Assembly: GCA_020746835.1 (NCBI GenBank)
Contig: JAGPNK010000004.1
Coordinates: 434,001 to 498,000, forward strand
Direction: 5' to 3'
Source: Stachybotrys elegans
Lineage: Eukaryota > Ascomycota > Sordariomycetes > Hypocreales > Stachybotryaceae
Length of the DNA: 64,000 nt
The notes under the pieces were generated by a model that worked only from the letters and a program-made list of their open reading frames with translations, was not told the origin of the DNA and made no database searches. The position numbers and the translations under genes were made by a program. This document shows, in pieces, positions 43,353 through 53,550 of this stretch (its first letter is position 1; every line of letters begins with the position of its first letter).

Positions 43353-44459
43353 TTATGCATGAAGGATTCCATGGTAAATCTTGGGATACAGCCACAAAGG
43401 TGACACACAAAAGAAAAACACGCAGACCCAGGCAAACCCAGCGATATTCCATAAAGTGTCAGATGCTTTCGTGCCTCTTTTGCGACTGCGGGCGATTTCC
43501 GCTTTAGACAAGACAACCTCGACCATGATTGCCAAGTAATTGAGGAGAAAGAAGAGAATATCCCGGGATAAGGCTGCGTCTCCCAAAGCCCATCCAACCA
43601 AGGCATGCGACAGACCCGAACAGATGAAGATGAAGAGCGGTACCAGTGTCTTCTCGGCCCGAGAGCCGGGCTTCTGACCCAGCCACCCCCGTGATAGAAG
43701 AAGAGCATACGAGCTGTAGGTTGGAATAGCGAGGCGATGCCAAAACCGAGCCCAGAAGCTTCTCACGCTCGTCACATCCAGCAAGCTGCCGAACAACGGT
43801 GGCCATTCATCTGGCCGGTCGAGCCCTGCTGTGACGGCTACGATGGCCAGGACGCAGTTGCTAAAATCGAGGAAGTAGTAGGCGCTCCATATCCACTGGA
43901 TCGAAACCATCGCGCGCAGCCTCAGCTGATGACGGGACCAATGGAGCACCTGCCACTCCATTTCCGGTGAGAAGTCGTGGAGCATTACGCCGCCAGACGC
44001 CCACAAAAGGATCTTCTGGAAGACAAGGGTGTCAAACCCCACAAGGATGGCAGCCTTGATGGCTTGGCGAAGTGAGAAGCCAAGACGGGTGCGCATGCTG
44101 GGTGCTTTTGTCCGGTCAAGAACCGAGAGCCGAAGAGGGAGCCCTCTCGGGTTGTTCCATGTCCGGTAGTAGTCCACAAAGCTCCAGTCGTGGGAGGAGA
44201 GCTCTGGGTTGACGGCATGCTCCTCTAGAGCGAGGAGCTTTGTTGTGTAAGGCAGGTAGAGCACTATGAGGCTTGCAAAGGTGCTGTTCGCTCCAGTGGG
44301 CCAGTACAATGCGTGAGCGGTGCAGAGTGACACCAAGGACAACACCCATATCACCACCAGAGCAAGAATGCGGGCTTTCTTCCGCAATCCCAGTGCCGCG
44401 ATCGAAAGAATGCTTGCGGCCGCGTAGGAGGCGAAGGGTACAACTGGAGAGACGTCCAT
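43353..44459 (-). CDS. Wax-synthase-like MBOAT acyltransferase
   Basis: Membrane-bound O-acyltransferase of the wax-synthase-like type; fungal members acetylate terpenoid or trichothecene hydroxyls (for instance TRI7-like enzymes). One exon, 368 residues from the ATG at 44459, chosen because the hydrophobic N-terminus (VVPFASYAAASILSIAAL) begins there; an ATG 49 codons upstream adds polar sequence. About eight TM helices. The family signature is recognisable as VRSFWARFWHRLAIPTYSSY, with a later conserved histidine in FIFICSGLSHALVGWALGD, the expected active residue. Acyl donor and acceptor are not predictable. It lies about 29 kb from the terpene synthase, so a role in that pathway is possible but unsupported by position. 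Confidence 0.85.
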   Translation of the reverse strand: MDVSPVVPFASYAAASILSIAALGLRKKARILALVVIWVLSLVSLCTAHALYWPTGANSTFASLIVLYLPYTTKLLALEEHAVNPELSSHDWSFVDYYRTWNNPRGLPLRLSVLDRTKAPSMRTRLGFSLRQAIKAAILVGFDTLVFQKILLWASGGVMLHDFSPEMEWQVLHWSRHQLRLRAMVSIQWIWSAYYFLDFSNCVLAIVAVTAGLDRPDEWPPLFGSLLDVTSVRSFWARFWHRLAIPTYSSYALLLSRGWLGQKPGSRAEKTLVPLFIFICSGLSHALVGWALGDAALSRDILFFLLNYLAIMVEVVLSKAEIARSRKRGTKASDTLWNIAGFAWVCVFFFCVSPLWLYPKIYHGILHA

Positions 44460-45642
44460 GGCAGGGATTATCCGATGGTGTAGGCAGTAAATGAAATATT
44501 CAGAGAATGTCACAGGACTTTTTGTCGCCTCGACCCGGGGGAGTGTTTTATGGCCTGAGAGTTTCGATCGACGTTCCGTGCCTGGTCTGCTGGACAGCTC
44601 GTTCATGCCGAGCCTGTTAGGATGCGTTCCTCGGTTTCACCCTTGGCGTCAGACGCAGTCAGCAAGGTGTTATGCGCATGGTTTCTACTCTAATGGTTGA
44701 CGCGCCATTCCGGTGAGCCCAGAATTGCACTGTACGAACGCGGTATTAGTCCTCAATCCTAAAATGCTGTTATGACATCATGGAATTTCCGGTTTTGTTT
44801 GCCGCTAGGGGGAGGCGGCCATTAATAGAAGTTTGGGGTGATCATTGCTGGGATCCAACCGGCATTGATGTACACTCATTCAGCGAGTCCATTTACACGC
44901 GTACGCGTATGCTCACCATGGAGGGTGGTGTAAGCGGTAAGTATGATGCTCACTGGAACTGGCATGCCAATCACATTGACTTCTTATTCTACGTAGTTTC
45001 ATAGTATGACTGAGAAATAACCTCCAATCAACGCCTGATTTTATTTTCTTCACGTCGCCTGTCGACTCACTTCGACCACAAGACAGCCAAGAAGATAAAC
45101 GTCGGGTCGGATCCTTCGTGACGTCAAGTCGGTTACGCAGGGGTGTACAGCCATGCTTCCACGGACGCGTTGCGAGAAATACGCGAGGCCGATCATGATG
45201 AACCGACATGGGTTGACGCGGGACCTGACAGGAAGATGAGCTGCTGTGCCGCAGAGGTCCACCGTCCGTACCGCAGCAAAGCTTGGGTCCATGCATAGGG
45301 CTTGTATCATCTACTACGGAGCCGTTATGCTTGTTTTGACCCAGGCGGAGGATTCTAATTCTAGGAGCCCCAGCGACGATCATCGATGGCTTCATGATCG
45401 AGAGTATACTGAGTGTAGAGGTTGCTTGTAGCTTGTAGCTCATAACCGCCAAGTTATGTGACGAAGACGATTTCGGTGGGAAGAAAAAGGTATAAAGACC
45501 TCGCTCCCTTCTGTCGTTTCTTCTTCTCGGATCATCTCATCATCACAGTTCGATTCATCGCACACATCAGCTCATTCTTCACATACAACTCTCTCTTCTT
45601 CGCAGTATACACTTTTCCATACTACACACCACTTTATCCAAA
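44460..45642. promoter_or_regulatory. Divergent region, MBOAT / small secreted protein
   Basis: 1.18 kb without a supported gene. It contains the palindrome ACGCGTACGCGT at 44897-44908 (two overlapping-type ACGCGT boxes), TGACGTCA at 45119-45126, and near its end a TATA box and pyrimidine-rich leader of the small secreted protein. Confidence 0.5.
45491..45496 (+). promoter_or_regulatory. TATA box of the small secreted protein gene
   Basis: TATAAA within AAAGGTATAAAGACC, 152 bp upstream of the start codon, followed by a long C/T-rich leader with CATCA and CACA runs, as in highly expressed fungal genes. Confidence 0.6.
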
Positions 45643-46212
45643 ATGCCTGGTCTCAACATGAAGTCTCTCGCTGGCCTTGCCGCCGCTGCCCTCCTCCTCC
45701 AGCAGTGCCAGTGCCCTCCCGTGGCCATCCCTCTCTGGATCTCCGCCGCCGCCATGACTGCCGCTGCTGTCGGCTCTGCCGGCGCTGAGATTGCCGGCGC
45801 CGTCATCGCCAACAACGGCCGTGTCAAGGTCAAGAGGGCCGTCCTCTTCGGTCGCCAGGACGGTCTTCCCGTCGAAGCACCTGCCGGTGTTCCTCAGTTT
45901 GAGTTTGAGCGCTGCTACACCGACCTTGCTCAGGAGACTGTCTCCCTCAACGTTCAGGGACCCGTCAACAACAACGGTAAGAACGAAGAATTCTCGCAAT
46001 GATAAAACCAGCAAGACTAACTCTTCACAGGTGTCCAAGTCGACGGCCTCCCCGCCAGCTGCATGAACCTTGCTACCGTCCTTGATGGTGACGCCGTTGG
46101 CGGACCTGTCCCCATTCCTTGCGGCTCTGCTTGCCTTCTCTACGACAACCTCAGCGCCGAGGACTACGAGCGCATGCGCCTGGTTTTTGAGGATGCCCGC
46201 ACTGACATCTAA
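45643..46212 (+). CDS. Small cysteine-containing secreted protein
   Basis: Not recognised as a known family. Two exons (45643-45976, 46031-46212), 171 residues. An N-terminal signal-like segment (MKSLAGLAAAALLLQQCQC; an ATG four codons upstream is used as start) is followed by an Ala/Gly-rich stretch and a dibasic Kex2-type site VKVKR at about residue 65, so residues after it (AVLFGRQDGLP...) could be the mature protein. The mature part has four cysteines (ERCYTDL, ASCMNL, IPCGSACLLY), enough for two disulfides, and an acidic end. Codons end strongly in C, and the promoter has a TATA box and pyrimidine-rich leader, both signs of high expression. A secreted effector, hydrophobin-unrelated coat protein or similar is possible. 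Confidence 0.85.
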
Positions 46213-46605
46213 ACTGTTTTGGATAACTGAAAAGCGGACTCTGAACGCCAAATGATTGGTATTTTTCTACTGGTATTGATGGCATGGCTGGGCGTCCACA
46301 AGCCAGGCAATAATTACCTGTGACGCCCATTACAGCGAAGGACTGGTGTCTTTCACCTTTCTTGTATCCCACAATCTTTTCACCACGAGCTCACGGTGTT
46401 TGTTTTTGTATCTAGTCTTGCGATTTTATTTAGAATCAGCTGTTTCTTCACTCCAGCGGGCCCCTTTAATTTTCGAAGTGATAAGCTCGAGTAAACACAT
46501 GTTATTGTGCAACATCGGACTATTAGCAATATATGACAGTATATCTGCTATCTAGTTGCATCCAAAGTCGGAATATCTTGTGTAACGGTACCAGTAATTT
46601 TGGGC
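46213..46605. other. Convergent intergenic region
   Basis: 393 bp, 3' flanks only; T-rich sequence near 46360-46440. No gene seen. Confidence 0.45.
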
Positions 46606-47658
46606 TTAGTCCAAGAGAGGTTTGAGCAACTCTGGAACCAGTGTCGAAGCGTCTCCCCCAAAGATCCAATCCACGCCAGGCCTCAAGCTTCTCACATTTT
46701 CTGTATCCATATTAATAACAGCAATTCTTGCACCCTTATTTCGAGCCAACTCGGGAAGTCCTGCTGCAGGCCACACGGTACTTGAAGTACCAATGACGAG
46801 AAAGAGATCAATCGGTCGTGGGTCGTTAAATATGTCATCCACTTGCTGCACAATGGTCTCGGACAACGCTTCGCCGAACCAAATAATGTCCGGTCGAAGT
46901 AAGTTGACAGAGCATTTGGGGCACCGCGGAAGACTTTCGTGCGGAATCCAAGAGGGTTCAGAAACCATTGCGATTCTCGATTCCAAGCTTTCATCCTGGG
47001 CTGTCTTGAGCGGCGCTTGGTCTGCGAGCGTTGGCGCTATATCCTGATACTTCTGGCCGAGAATCTGCTTGTTCTTCCTGACAATGCCTTCCAAAAGCCA
47101 CGGTGTGGCCTTTCGGGCTAATATGGTGGAAGCTGCAGCGTCAGTTGAGCCGGTGACAGGTTCGGGATCGTTGACAGTAGCAAGAGCCGGTGTAAGTGGA
47201 TCTTGAAAGTTCCCCTTCTCCGTATATCCGCAATCGACATCGCAGCAACGAAGATTAAACAAATTTCCATGCAGCTCGTGAAGCCTATCTCCCGGGTGCC
47301 CAGCCCTTTGTGAGAGATTATCGATATTCTGTGTCAATGTGACGAATTCCGGAACGCGCTTTGCTAGCTCTGCGAGAGCCAAGTGTGCCACGTTCGGTTG
47401 CGCGATGAGAGCAAGGTGTCTCATATGACTGTAGTACTGCCACAATAGGCCTGGGTCATGCTGGAAGGCTAGCGGTGTGGCGAGCTGATCGCCGCGGTAG
47501 TTTCGCCATAAGTTCCTGGTCTTGTTGTTGTTGGTGTATGTCGGCAAGCCGGAGCTGGCTGATACCCCTGCACCCAGTATGGCGACAATGCGTTTAGCCT
47601 CGACAAGTGCACTATGAAAATCCGCCAAACTCTCGCTTCCAGAAGTTTGCTGTGCCAT
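46606..47658 (-). CDS. Sirtuin (Sir2 family, SIR5-like) NAD-dependent deacylase
   Basis: NAD-dependent protein lysine deacylase. One exon, 350 residues from the ATG at 47658 (MAQQTSGSES); an upstream in-frame ATG at 47781 adds a basic stretch of 41 residues that could be a targeting sequence but lacks support. NAD motifs GAGVSASSGLPTY and TQNIDNLSQRAG, catalytic histidine in ELHGNLFNL, and the FGEALSE segment are intact, as is the GTSSTVWPAAGL motif. The zinc module has CCDVDC and CPKC, but the spacing between the pairs is about 100 residues, far more than in SIRT5-like enzymes, because of a polar insertion (about residues 165-240). The ATPLAF segment is typical of class III sirtuins. Location is not predictable. 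Confidence 0.93.
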   Translation of the reverse strand: MAQQTSGSESLADFHSALVEAKRIVAILGAGVSASSGLPTYTNNNKTRNLWRNYRGDQLATPLAFQHDPGLLWQYYSHMRHLALIAQPNVAHLALAELAKRVPEFVTLTQNIDNLSQRAGHPGDRLHELHGNLFNLRCCDVDCGYTEKGNFQDPLTPALATVNDPEPVTGSTDAAASTILARKATPWLLEGIVRKNKQILGQKYQDIAPTLADQAPLKTAQDESLESRIAMVSEPSWIPHESLPRCPKCSVNLLRPDIIWFGEALSETIVQQVDDIFNDPRPIDLFLVIGTSSTVWPAAGLPELARNKGARIAVINMDTENVRSLRPGVDWIFGGDASTLVPELLKPLLD

Positions 47659-48000
47659 CTTGTTGTCCCTGGGTCGTTGTGTCTGACGATGTCTGCGGTT
47701 CCCGCTTCGGTCAAGTTGCAATGCAAGATATAGGCGGGTACAATTAGGCAGCACTGGTGGTGAGTGTCTGCCTAAACCCACAGCCTTTTTTGGGAAGAAC
47801 GTGAAACATGCTGATGAGGAGGTATGGATATGCAGCTATTACAATTTTCCTCTTGTCCCCTTATAACTCATTTACGTCGAAAGACATATAGCGCGTGAAA
47901 AATCTCTGAGTGGATGCGAAGGTGGAGTATCAATATGATCAAAACGGGACAAGGTACCATACATAAATGTAGCACATCCAATCCTGAGGCTGTTTACTGT
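47659..48000. other. Short intergenic region
   Basis: 342 bp upstream of the sirtuin and downstream of a hydrolase on the same strand; nothing beyond flanking sequence seen. Confidence 0.4.
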
Positions 48001-48911
48001 CTACCATGGCTCTCCAGGACTTAGGTTCTCCAAAGACTTGGATTCAACGGTCCAGCCATCAGCTTGGGCACCTCGATCAGTGAAGAAGCTGTTCACAGAA
48101 CTGTCCGCGCGCAGAGCCCAACGGAAAAACTGCTGTGCAGCCGTACCAAACTTTCCACCCCTTGGGTCTCCGTATGTGCCACCATGGCCGACGGGCAAAT
48201 TGCCAACCCACGTTGGCACACCTTGGTTAACAGCAGCATAGTCTCGCATGCCCTGCTCGTGTCAGCCAGATGCATTCTCAACAAGGACCAGGTTCTTCTT
48301 ACATTTTCATAAGCAATATCAGAAGGTCCACCCAGGAAGAAAAAGATGGGCACGTTGATCTGAGGCATGATGCTAGTGGTCTGAGCAGGGTCAAGGTTGC
48401 CAGAATTGAAGATGCCGTATGCACTGACACGCGGGTCGTCGACTATTGGAGAAGTTAGCCCAAGGACCTGCTCAGATTTTCACAATGTTGCAGCCAAGCG
48501 CTTACCCATAGCATAAGCTTCGGTGCCGCCACATGACATACCAGCTGCAGCAATGCGGCTGGCATTAACATTGGCGTAATTGCCAGTTCCAGCGTTTGTG
48601 GATATCCAATCAATCGCCTGCTTCATCATGTCCGGGGTGGTACTGCCTTGCTGACCAGGCGTTCCCTGAGAGATGAGAACAATCCCCCATGCAGCCACTT
48701 CTAGGTTGAAGTTTACATGGGACAAACTGTCTGCGGAACAGGCTCCATTGCCCCAGACTACGACTGGCATCTGTTCGAAAGAGCTCATATCACTGGGACG
48801 GTAGATGGTGTGTCCCGGGAGAGATGCGTCCACCTCGTAGAGTGACTCAACGGGCTGCTGAGCGAGCACTGTGGCCGCACCAGCCAGACCGAGAAAGATT
48901 TTGGAGAACAT
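48001..48911 (-). CDS. Secreted alpha/beta-hydrolase
   Basis: Extracellular serine hydrolase of unknown substrate. Three exons, about 265 residues. Signal peptide MFSKIFLGLAGAATVLAQQ. The nucleophile elbow is AAGMSCGGTEAY (GxSxGG, serine near residue 126), the histidine is in PVGHGGTYGDPRGGKFG, and an acid is likely in the segment FFFLGGPSDIAYEN. An early loop VVVWGNGACSADS fits the oxyanion-side of the fold. Junctions read YAM-VDDPRVSAYG and AYEN-GMRDYAAVN. Dienelactone-hydrolase- and PET-hydrolase-like folds are broadly similar, but no specific subfamily is recognised. Confidence 0.85.
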
Positions 48912-50879
48912 GGTGGTGAAGGAAGGGGCTTTGAGGATGAGTTGAGCTTGGGGACATAGATTTTGATCGCGTGATGGCCCGCTTCGTGCTTTTATGTCTG
49001 ATTTGGTCTCCTCCCTTTGATGGAAACCTGCTCGCTCTACGTTATCGGGTAAAGTCGAAGTGAGAATGGGGTTAGCATCTCGCCCCGTCTGTTGTCGAGT
49101 CGATCACTTGTCATGGCAGATTGATGATTGGCGAGGGGAAATATTCCGAACTTGAAGAATCCTTGGCAAACGAGCAGATTCTTACCAGTCCCCCGCAACC
49201 AAGACTCATTAATATATTGACCCCAGCTGTTTACCCGCGCTATGACGATTGCCAACGAAAATTGTCACATTAGGAAGTCATCTACAGCGTACTCCACGCA
49301 CTTCCTCGAAGTCACCGATCTCTATCCTATTGGGGCACATGATAATGAATGATCATATGGCACTCCGCGCATTGCTTCTCAAGCATTCCCCCATTGGGAT
49401 CGGTCAACAAGAAGAATCTTTCCTTGAGATGGACCCATTAGGCTCAACTTGAAGCATACTTGGAGCGCTTCTATGACCGCGAAGATCTCCAGCCTGATAG
49501 ATACGGATGGAGATCTCCGCTGACTTTTCCCGTGACCACAATTCCTGTACTTGCAGTGCATCATACAGTAATCGACCAAGGCCCACCCTGGATCGAGGTA
49601 CATCTACTACACATTTTCCGATACTGGCGTGAAGCTTCCCCTATCCTATTTCTTGATGCGCAGGTACTTTCACGTACAAACGTCGAACAAAACGTCATCT
49701 CACAAAGATTGGATTGACTCATCATGTTTTTTACAATGCTTATTACGTACAATCTATGCACCGCCCCCACCAAGGGTGACCAGCGGAATGTCTCATCGCG
49801 GGTGAGGCCGCTTTAAAGTTAGGTCTCATTGGTGCCATATAAATGCTTGTTTTCGACGCCAAGAAGCGCTTAAGTCTTGGAAAGACATGCTTCGTGTCCG
49901 TCACGAAGTTCTTGTGTAGAGCCATAGAGCATCCGGCTCGCCAGGACTGGGTGCTTTCTGCTCATCACCACGCATCATTCGCACAAGTACCGGGAATTCT
50001 GCCGAAGGTAAGCTAGTCTCTCCATGACGGCATCGAGTTCTTGATCCTCTGTCACAAATTCCGTCATAGCTTAGCCATGCGTCTGGGCGTTTACATCGAA
50101 TTAGAGCCAAACGACGGTGAAGCCATGTGGCGCGGCGCTTTCTCCGTGAGTCTAATTGTTTCCACCCAGATATTTTGCCTGAGAGTAAGCTATTCTTGAG
50201 AACTCAACAAACTTTTACTTTGACAGCATATTCAAGTTACATGTCGCTCGAGATTGACGTGACATACCGTACAAGAGGACTGTTGGCCGCGGATAGAACA
50301 TACTAAGGTCCAGAGGCACGTAGTAGAAACCGGCATCGGCGTAGGCGGTGTGTATCGACTTTGCTAGATGTCTGAAGAGATCCATCGGCTGTCGTGACTA
50401 TGTCGGGGCATCTCGTTGACGTATTCAGTTTGACGAGTGTCATGACCTGTCTGGCGCCATTATAAGACACTATTCAACATCAACTAATAGTCTCCACCAG
50501 CTCATGGATATGAGCTGGCAGGTGCCGATAACTACGGTGGCTGCCCCCATTTCCCAAAATCCAAACGCCCGGTGTTTCTCCACTTATGACGGAAAGGTTT
50601 CACTGGAGAGGGAGGATCCGGGTCTCCGTTTCTTGTTCCTTGGTTGATAAGCCTAACAAATCAGATGTTTAAGGGTGTCTTAGATTGTCGCGGCTAGTCT
50701 TGTCCGTGTCTTGGGTGACGGCAAGCAGGGTTACATGCCTGACCCAAGAGAAATTCCCGAATCCCTGGTATTTAACAGCAGCCTGTCGAGACGAGCTCCA
50801 ACCTGTGCCTCTACTCTCCTCCTCAGTAAACCTTTGGATGTTCGTCTCGTCACCCATTTCTCTTCAACAGCATTGCACA
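48912..50879. other. Long gene-poor region
   Basis: 1.97 kb, the longest stretch here without a supported gene. Short frames (for example 49743-50110 minus) have no family features and are interrupted by stops. It contains the promoters of the two flanking divergent genes and possibly decayed coding sequence that I could not identify. Confidence 0.4.
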
Positions 50880-52182
50880 ATGTCATTCTACAAAATCTTG
50901 GCTTTGTCCCTTTTGCCAGCCCTAGCTTTTGGCCAGGCTGGATTAGAGGAAGACGCCCCAGCCCTGTGCTACACGACCGAGAACTACGCTGCTTCATATG
51001 ACATCTATTCGTGGAATGCTCGCAACTCGATTATCAGCGACAAGCTCGCAGAGGGCGAAGTAGGTATCCTTTCGGGTGTGTTTCTCGTACTGACGATTTA
51101 CGTGATTCAAGTTCCACGGTCAAGTTGAGGCTCCCGAGGGATCTGTCTTGACTTCTATCAAATTAAGCCCTGAGTCATCGGAGGAGCTCCCAATCTTCAT
51201 AAACGAAAACTATAACAGAAGCATGTTGGAACACCTATTCATCGTCATACATGGGAAGCGTCGAGATGGTGACCACTACTGGAAAATCATGAATGATGCA
51301 ATTATGGATGCAAAAGACGAGGGATTTTATAAGTCTGAGCGCCAAGTTGCAGTCATTTCACCCCAATTCTACTCGACTGTATACAACTCCGGCGCATACA
51401 GCGAAAAGCAACTGGCCTGGGGAGACCTGAATGCATGGCAATCTGGAGGCACAGCTACTCATCCAACTGAGACGACGACATCATCATTTGATGCCCTGGA
51501 TTATCTCATTTCAGGATTTACGGACTCACTGCAATACCCGAAGCTGACCAATATCACTGTCGTTGGCCATGGAGGTGGTGGCCAGTTGGCTCAGCGCTAT
51601 GCTGCGGTTGGAAAAGACTTTTCCGAACACGTTCACATCCGCTATATACACGGAGACCCGTCCTCTTGTGCGTACTTTACGACTGACAGACCCATCCTCA
51701 CAGACACTGGCGGTGTTCAAGCTGTATGTCAGTACAACAATACGTGGAGGTATGGGTTCGACAAGTTTGATGGTGAACACCCAGAAAAGACACCTCAGGA
51801 GTACTTTAAACAGTATATCACGAGAGATGTTGTCTCCCTGGTCGGATATGAGGATACCTCGTCGACGGGAGATGAGAGCTGCATGGCAAGGGCGCAAGGA
51901 GGGAGACGTCGAAGAGATCGCAACCTCACTTGGTACCGGTACATTAATATGTTGGCAGGTACAGATGAGGATTTGACGGGATTTCCGGGAGAGTTTCAGG
52001 ACATCACTGATTGGAGCCAAATAGCGAACAACAGAAGCTCCCTGCGGCTTGTTATTGTCAAGGATGCTGAGCACAATATGAAGGAGTTGCTTCGGAACGA
52101 GAACGCGAGGAGTGCGCTCTTCGAGGATAAGGATGTCAAGATAGGTTGGAGACCGACACGTTCACCCGACATGACCGAGTAG
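50880..52182 (+). CDS. Secreted alpha/beta-hydrolase-fold protein lacking the nucleophile Ser
   Basis: Two exons (50880-51059 and 51112-52182), 416 residues. The ATG at 50880 gives a clear signal peptide (FYKILALSLLPALAFGQ). The fold is suggested by LEHLFIVIHGKRRDGDHYW (an oxyanion HG motif), then VVGHGGGGQLAQRYA at the nucleophile elbow, and IVKDAEHNMKELL at the histidine position. At the elbow the expected serine of GHSxGG is glycine (about residue 214), so classical serine hydrolysis is unlikely unless another residue serves. An Arg-rich loop (QGGRRRRDRN) lies near residue 330. The intron uses a GTAGGT donor and a TACTGAC branch site. The join reads AEGE-FHGQVEAPEG. Function is unknown; similar fungal secreted proteins exist. 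Confidence 0.82.
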
Positions 52183-53550
52183 GAATCGCTACCCCGAGAA
52201 AAGAAGATATGAATGGAAGGTTTACCAAAGACCTTTGAATTGATGGCCAATAGTAGCAAAAAAATTGGAGAAGATTTTTATTTTACTTTTTTATTCCTCT
52301 CAATTCCCTTACAGAGAGTGACTTTCTTGGGGCATAAGACAACCCGGAGGCTAATCCAAGGGATGTCCTGATGTGCCGAGTCTCGGGTGGCTGTCTGATC
52401 ATTGCCGCATTTGGCCCGGAACCAGCATCTCATTGGCACAGCAACGGTTAGTGTGTCTCTAAATGCCACACCCGCAGTAATGTTTCTCGGCATATTAATA
52501 TGCAGGAGGGAGCCAACGGTGCTTGACCACAATGATTGACCTCTGTTTGATCGTCAAGAACGGAGCGCTGTTCGATTCAAATGTCAATGCCATATTATTT
52601 TGTTTAAGCCTAAGCGGTGAGAGCATGTTAAGGATATTTTCCGTGCAGGGAGCGTCCTTCCAGCATCTTCCACAGATATCTCAATGGACCAGGTTGATTC
52701 GTAAGAATGGAATCCCGTTTCAAAGCTTCAAACTACAATAGGTGTTTCTTGGGTCCAGTAAATTATGTAATTATCTCTCCGAGCCGTGCGATTTGGGTAG
52801 GAAGTGTATATTCGCATCGCAGGTTTGTCGCATCCAGGGTGGCACCGGACCCGAGTCAGGGCCCAACACGTTCGATCTGTCCTGGTCACTGCCTGGTATT
52901 TACCTGATGGTCAAGGTGGAATTGCCTTGGTGAGAGGAATGTAGAGGATAGAAGCGACAAAGGCTAAAACATGTTCTGGGTGGGATTCCTGCTCGTTACC
53001 TAGGCCTAGACATATTTGTTGGGGTTGAACAGAAGAAGGCTGGTCACTCTCATCACCGCCAAAGACAAGTACCTTGTCAAGGTTAAATTCATGTCATCAT
53101 GACATAAAAATACTAGTGTGCCTGGATGAAAGAGGCACCATGATTTGTGTAAATGCTGGTGTATGTAAGATGGATGATCTGCTCGTCGGGTCCCTAGGGA
53201 AGTTGGGCTCACGACTACGAGTGGCGATAGGGAATGGGAATTTCTGTTAGATAATAGTGCAGTCTGAATACTAATGACTTGATTGGTGGTTCAATCTCGA
53301 AATCGCCGCCTCTCGGATGGCTCAAGGTCTGAGTGAGCCCCGGACCCGAGTATGGACCTCCCAACCACAAATGGGAGGCGAGACGCCAGCCTTAGCGACA
53401 GTGCCAGCCACCCTCAGCCATTCAGACAATGCGCCTGCATTGATAAAGGAGAAGCGTGTTTTAATATGAAAAATATTCAGCTATGAATACCAATTTAAGC
53501 AAGTTTAAGTGTCATTTCCCATTGATAATAATAGAATCGTAACCAGTAAA
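52183..53550. other. Gene-free region before the second cluster
   Basis: 1.37 kb between the convergent ends of the hydrolase-like gene and the A-T-R reductase; AT-rich in places, no supported gene, repeat or transposon terminus. A likely left border of the polyketide cluster. Confidence 0.45.

Noticed and set aside
45634..46251. A 205-codon minus-strand frame over the small secreted protein
   Set aside because: The plus strand has a signal peptide, a consensus intron, a TATA box and a pyrimidine leader; the minus frame is a codon-bias shadow.
49460..50110. Short frames of 60-85 codons as possible small genes
   Set aside because: None has a signal peptide, conserved motif or convincing splice pattern; they overlap on both strands.
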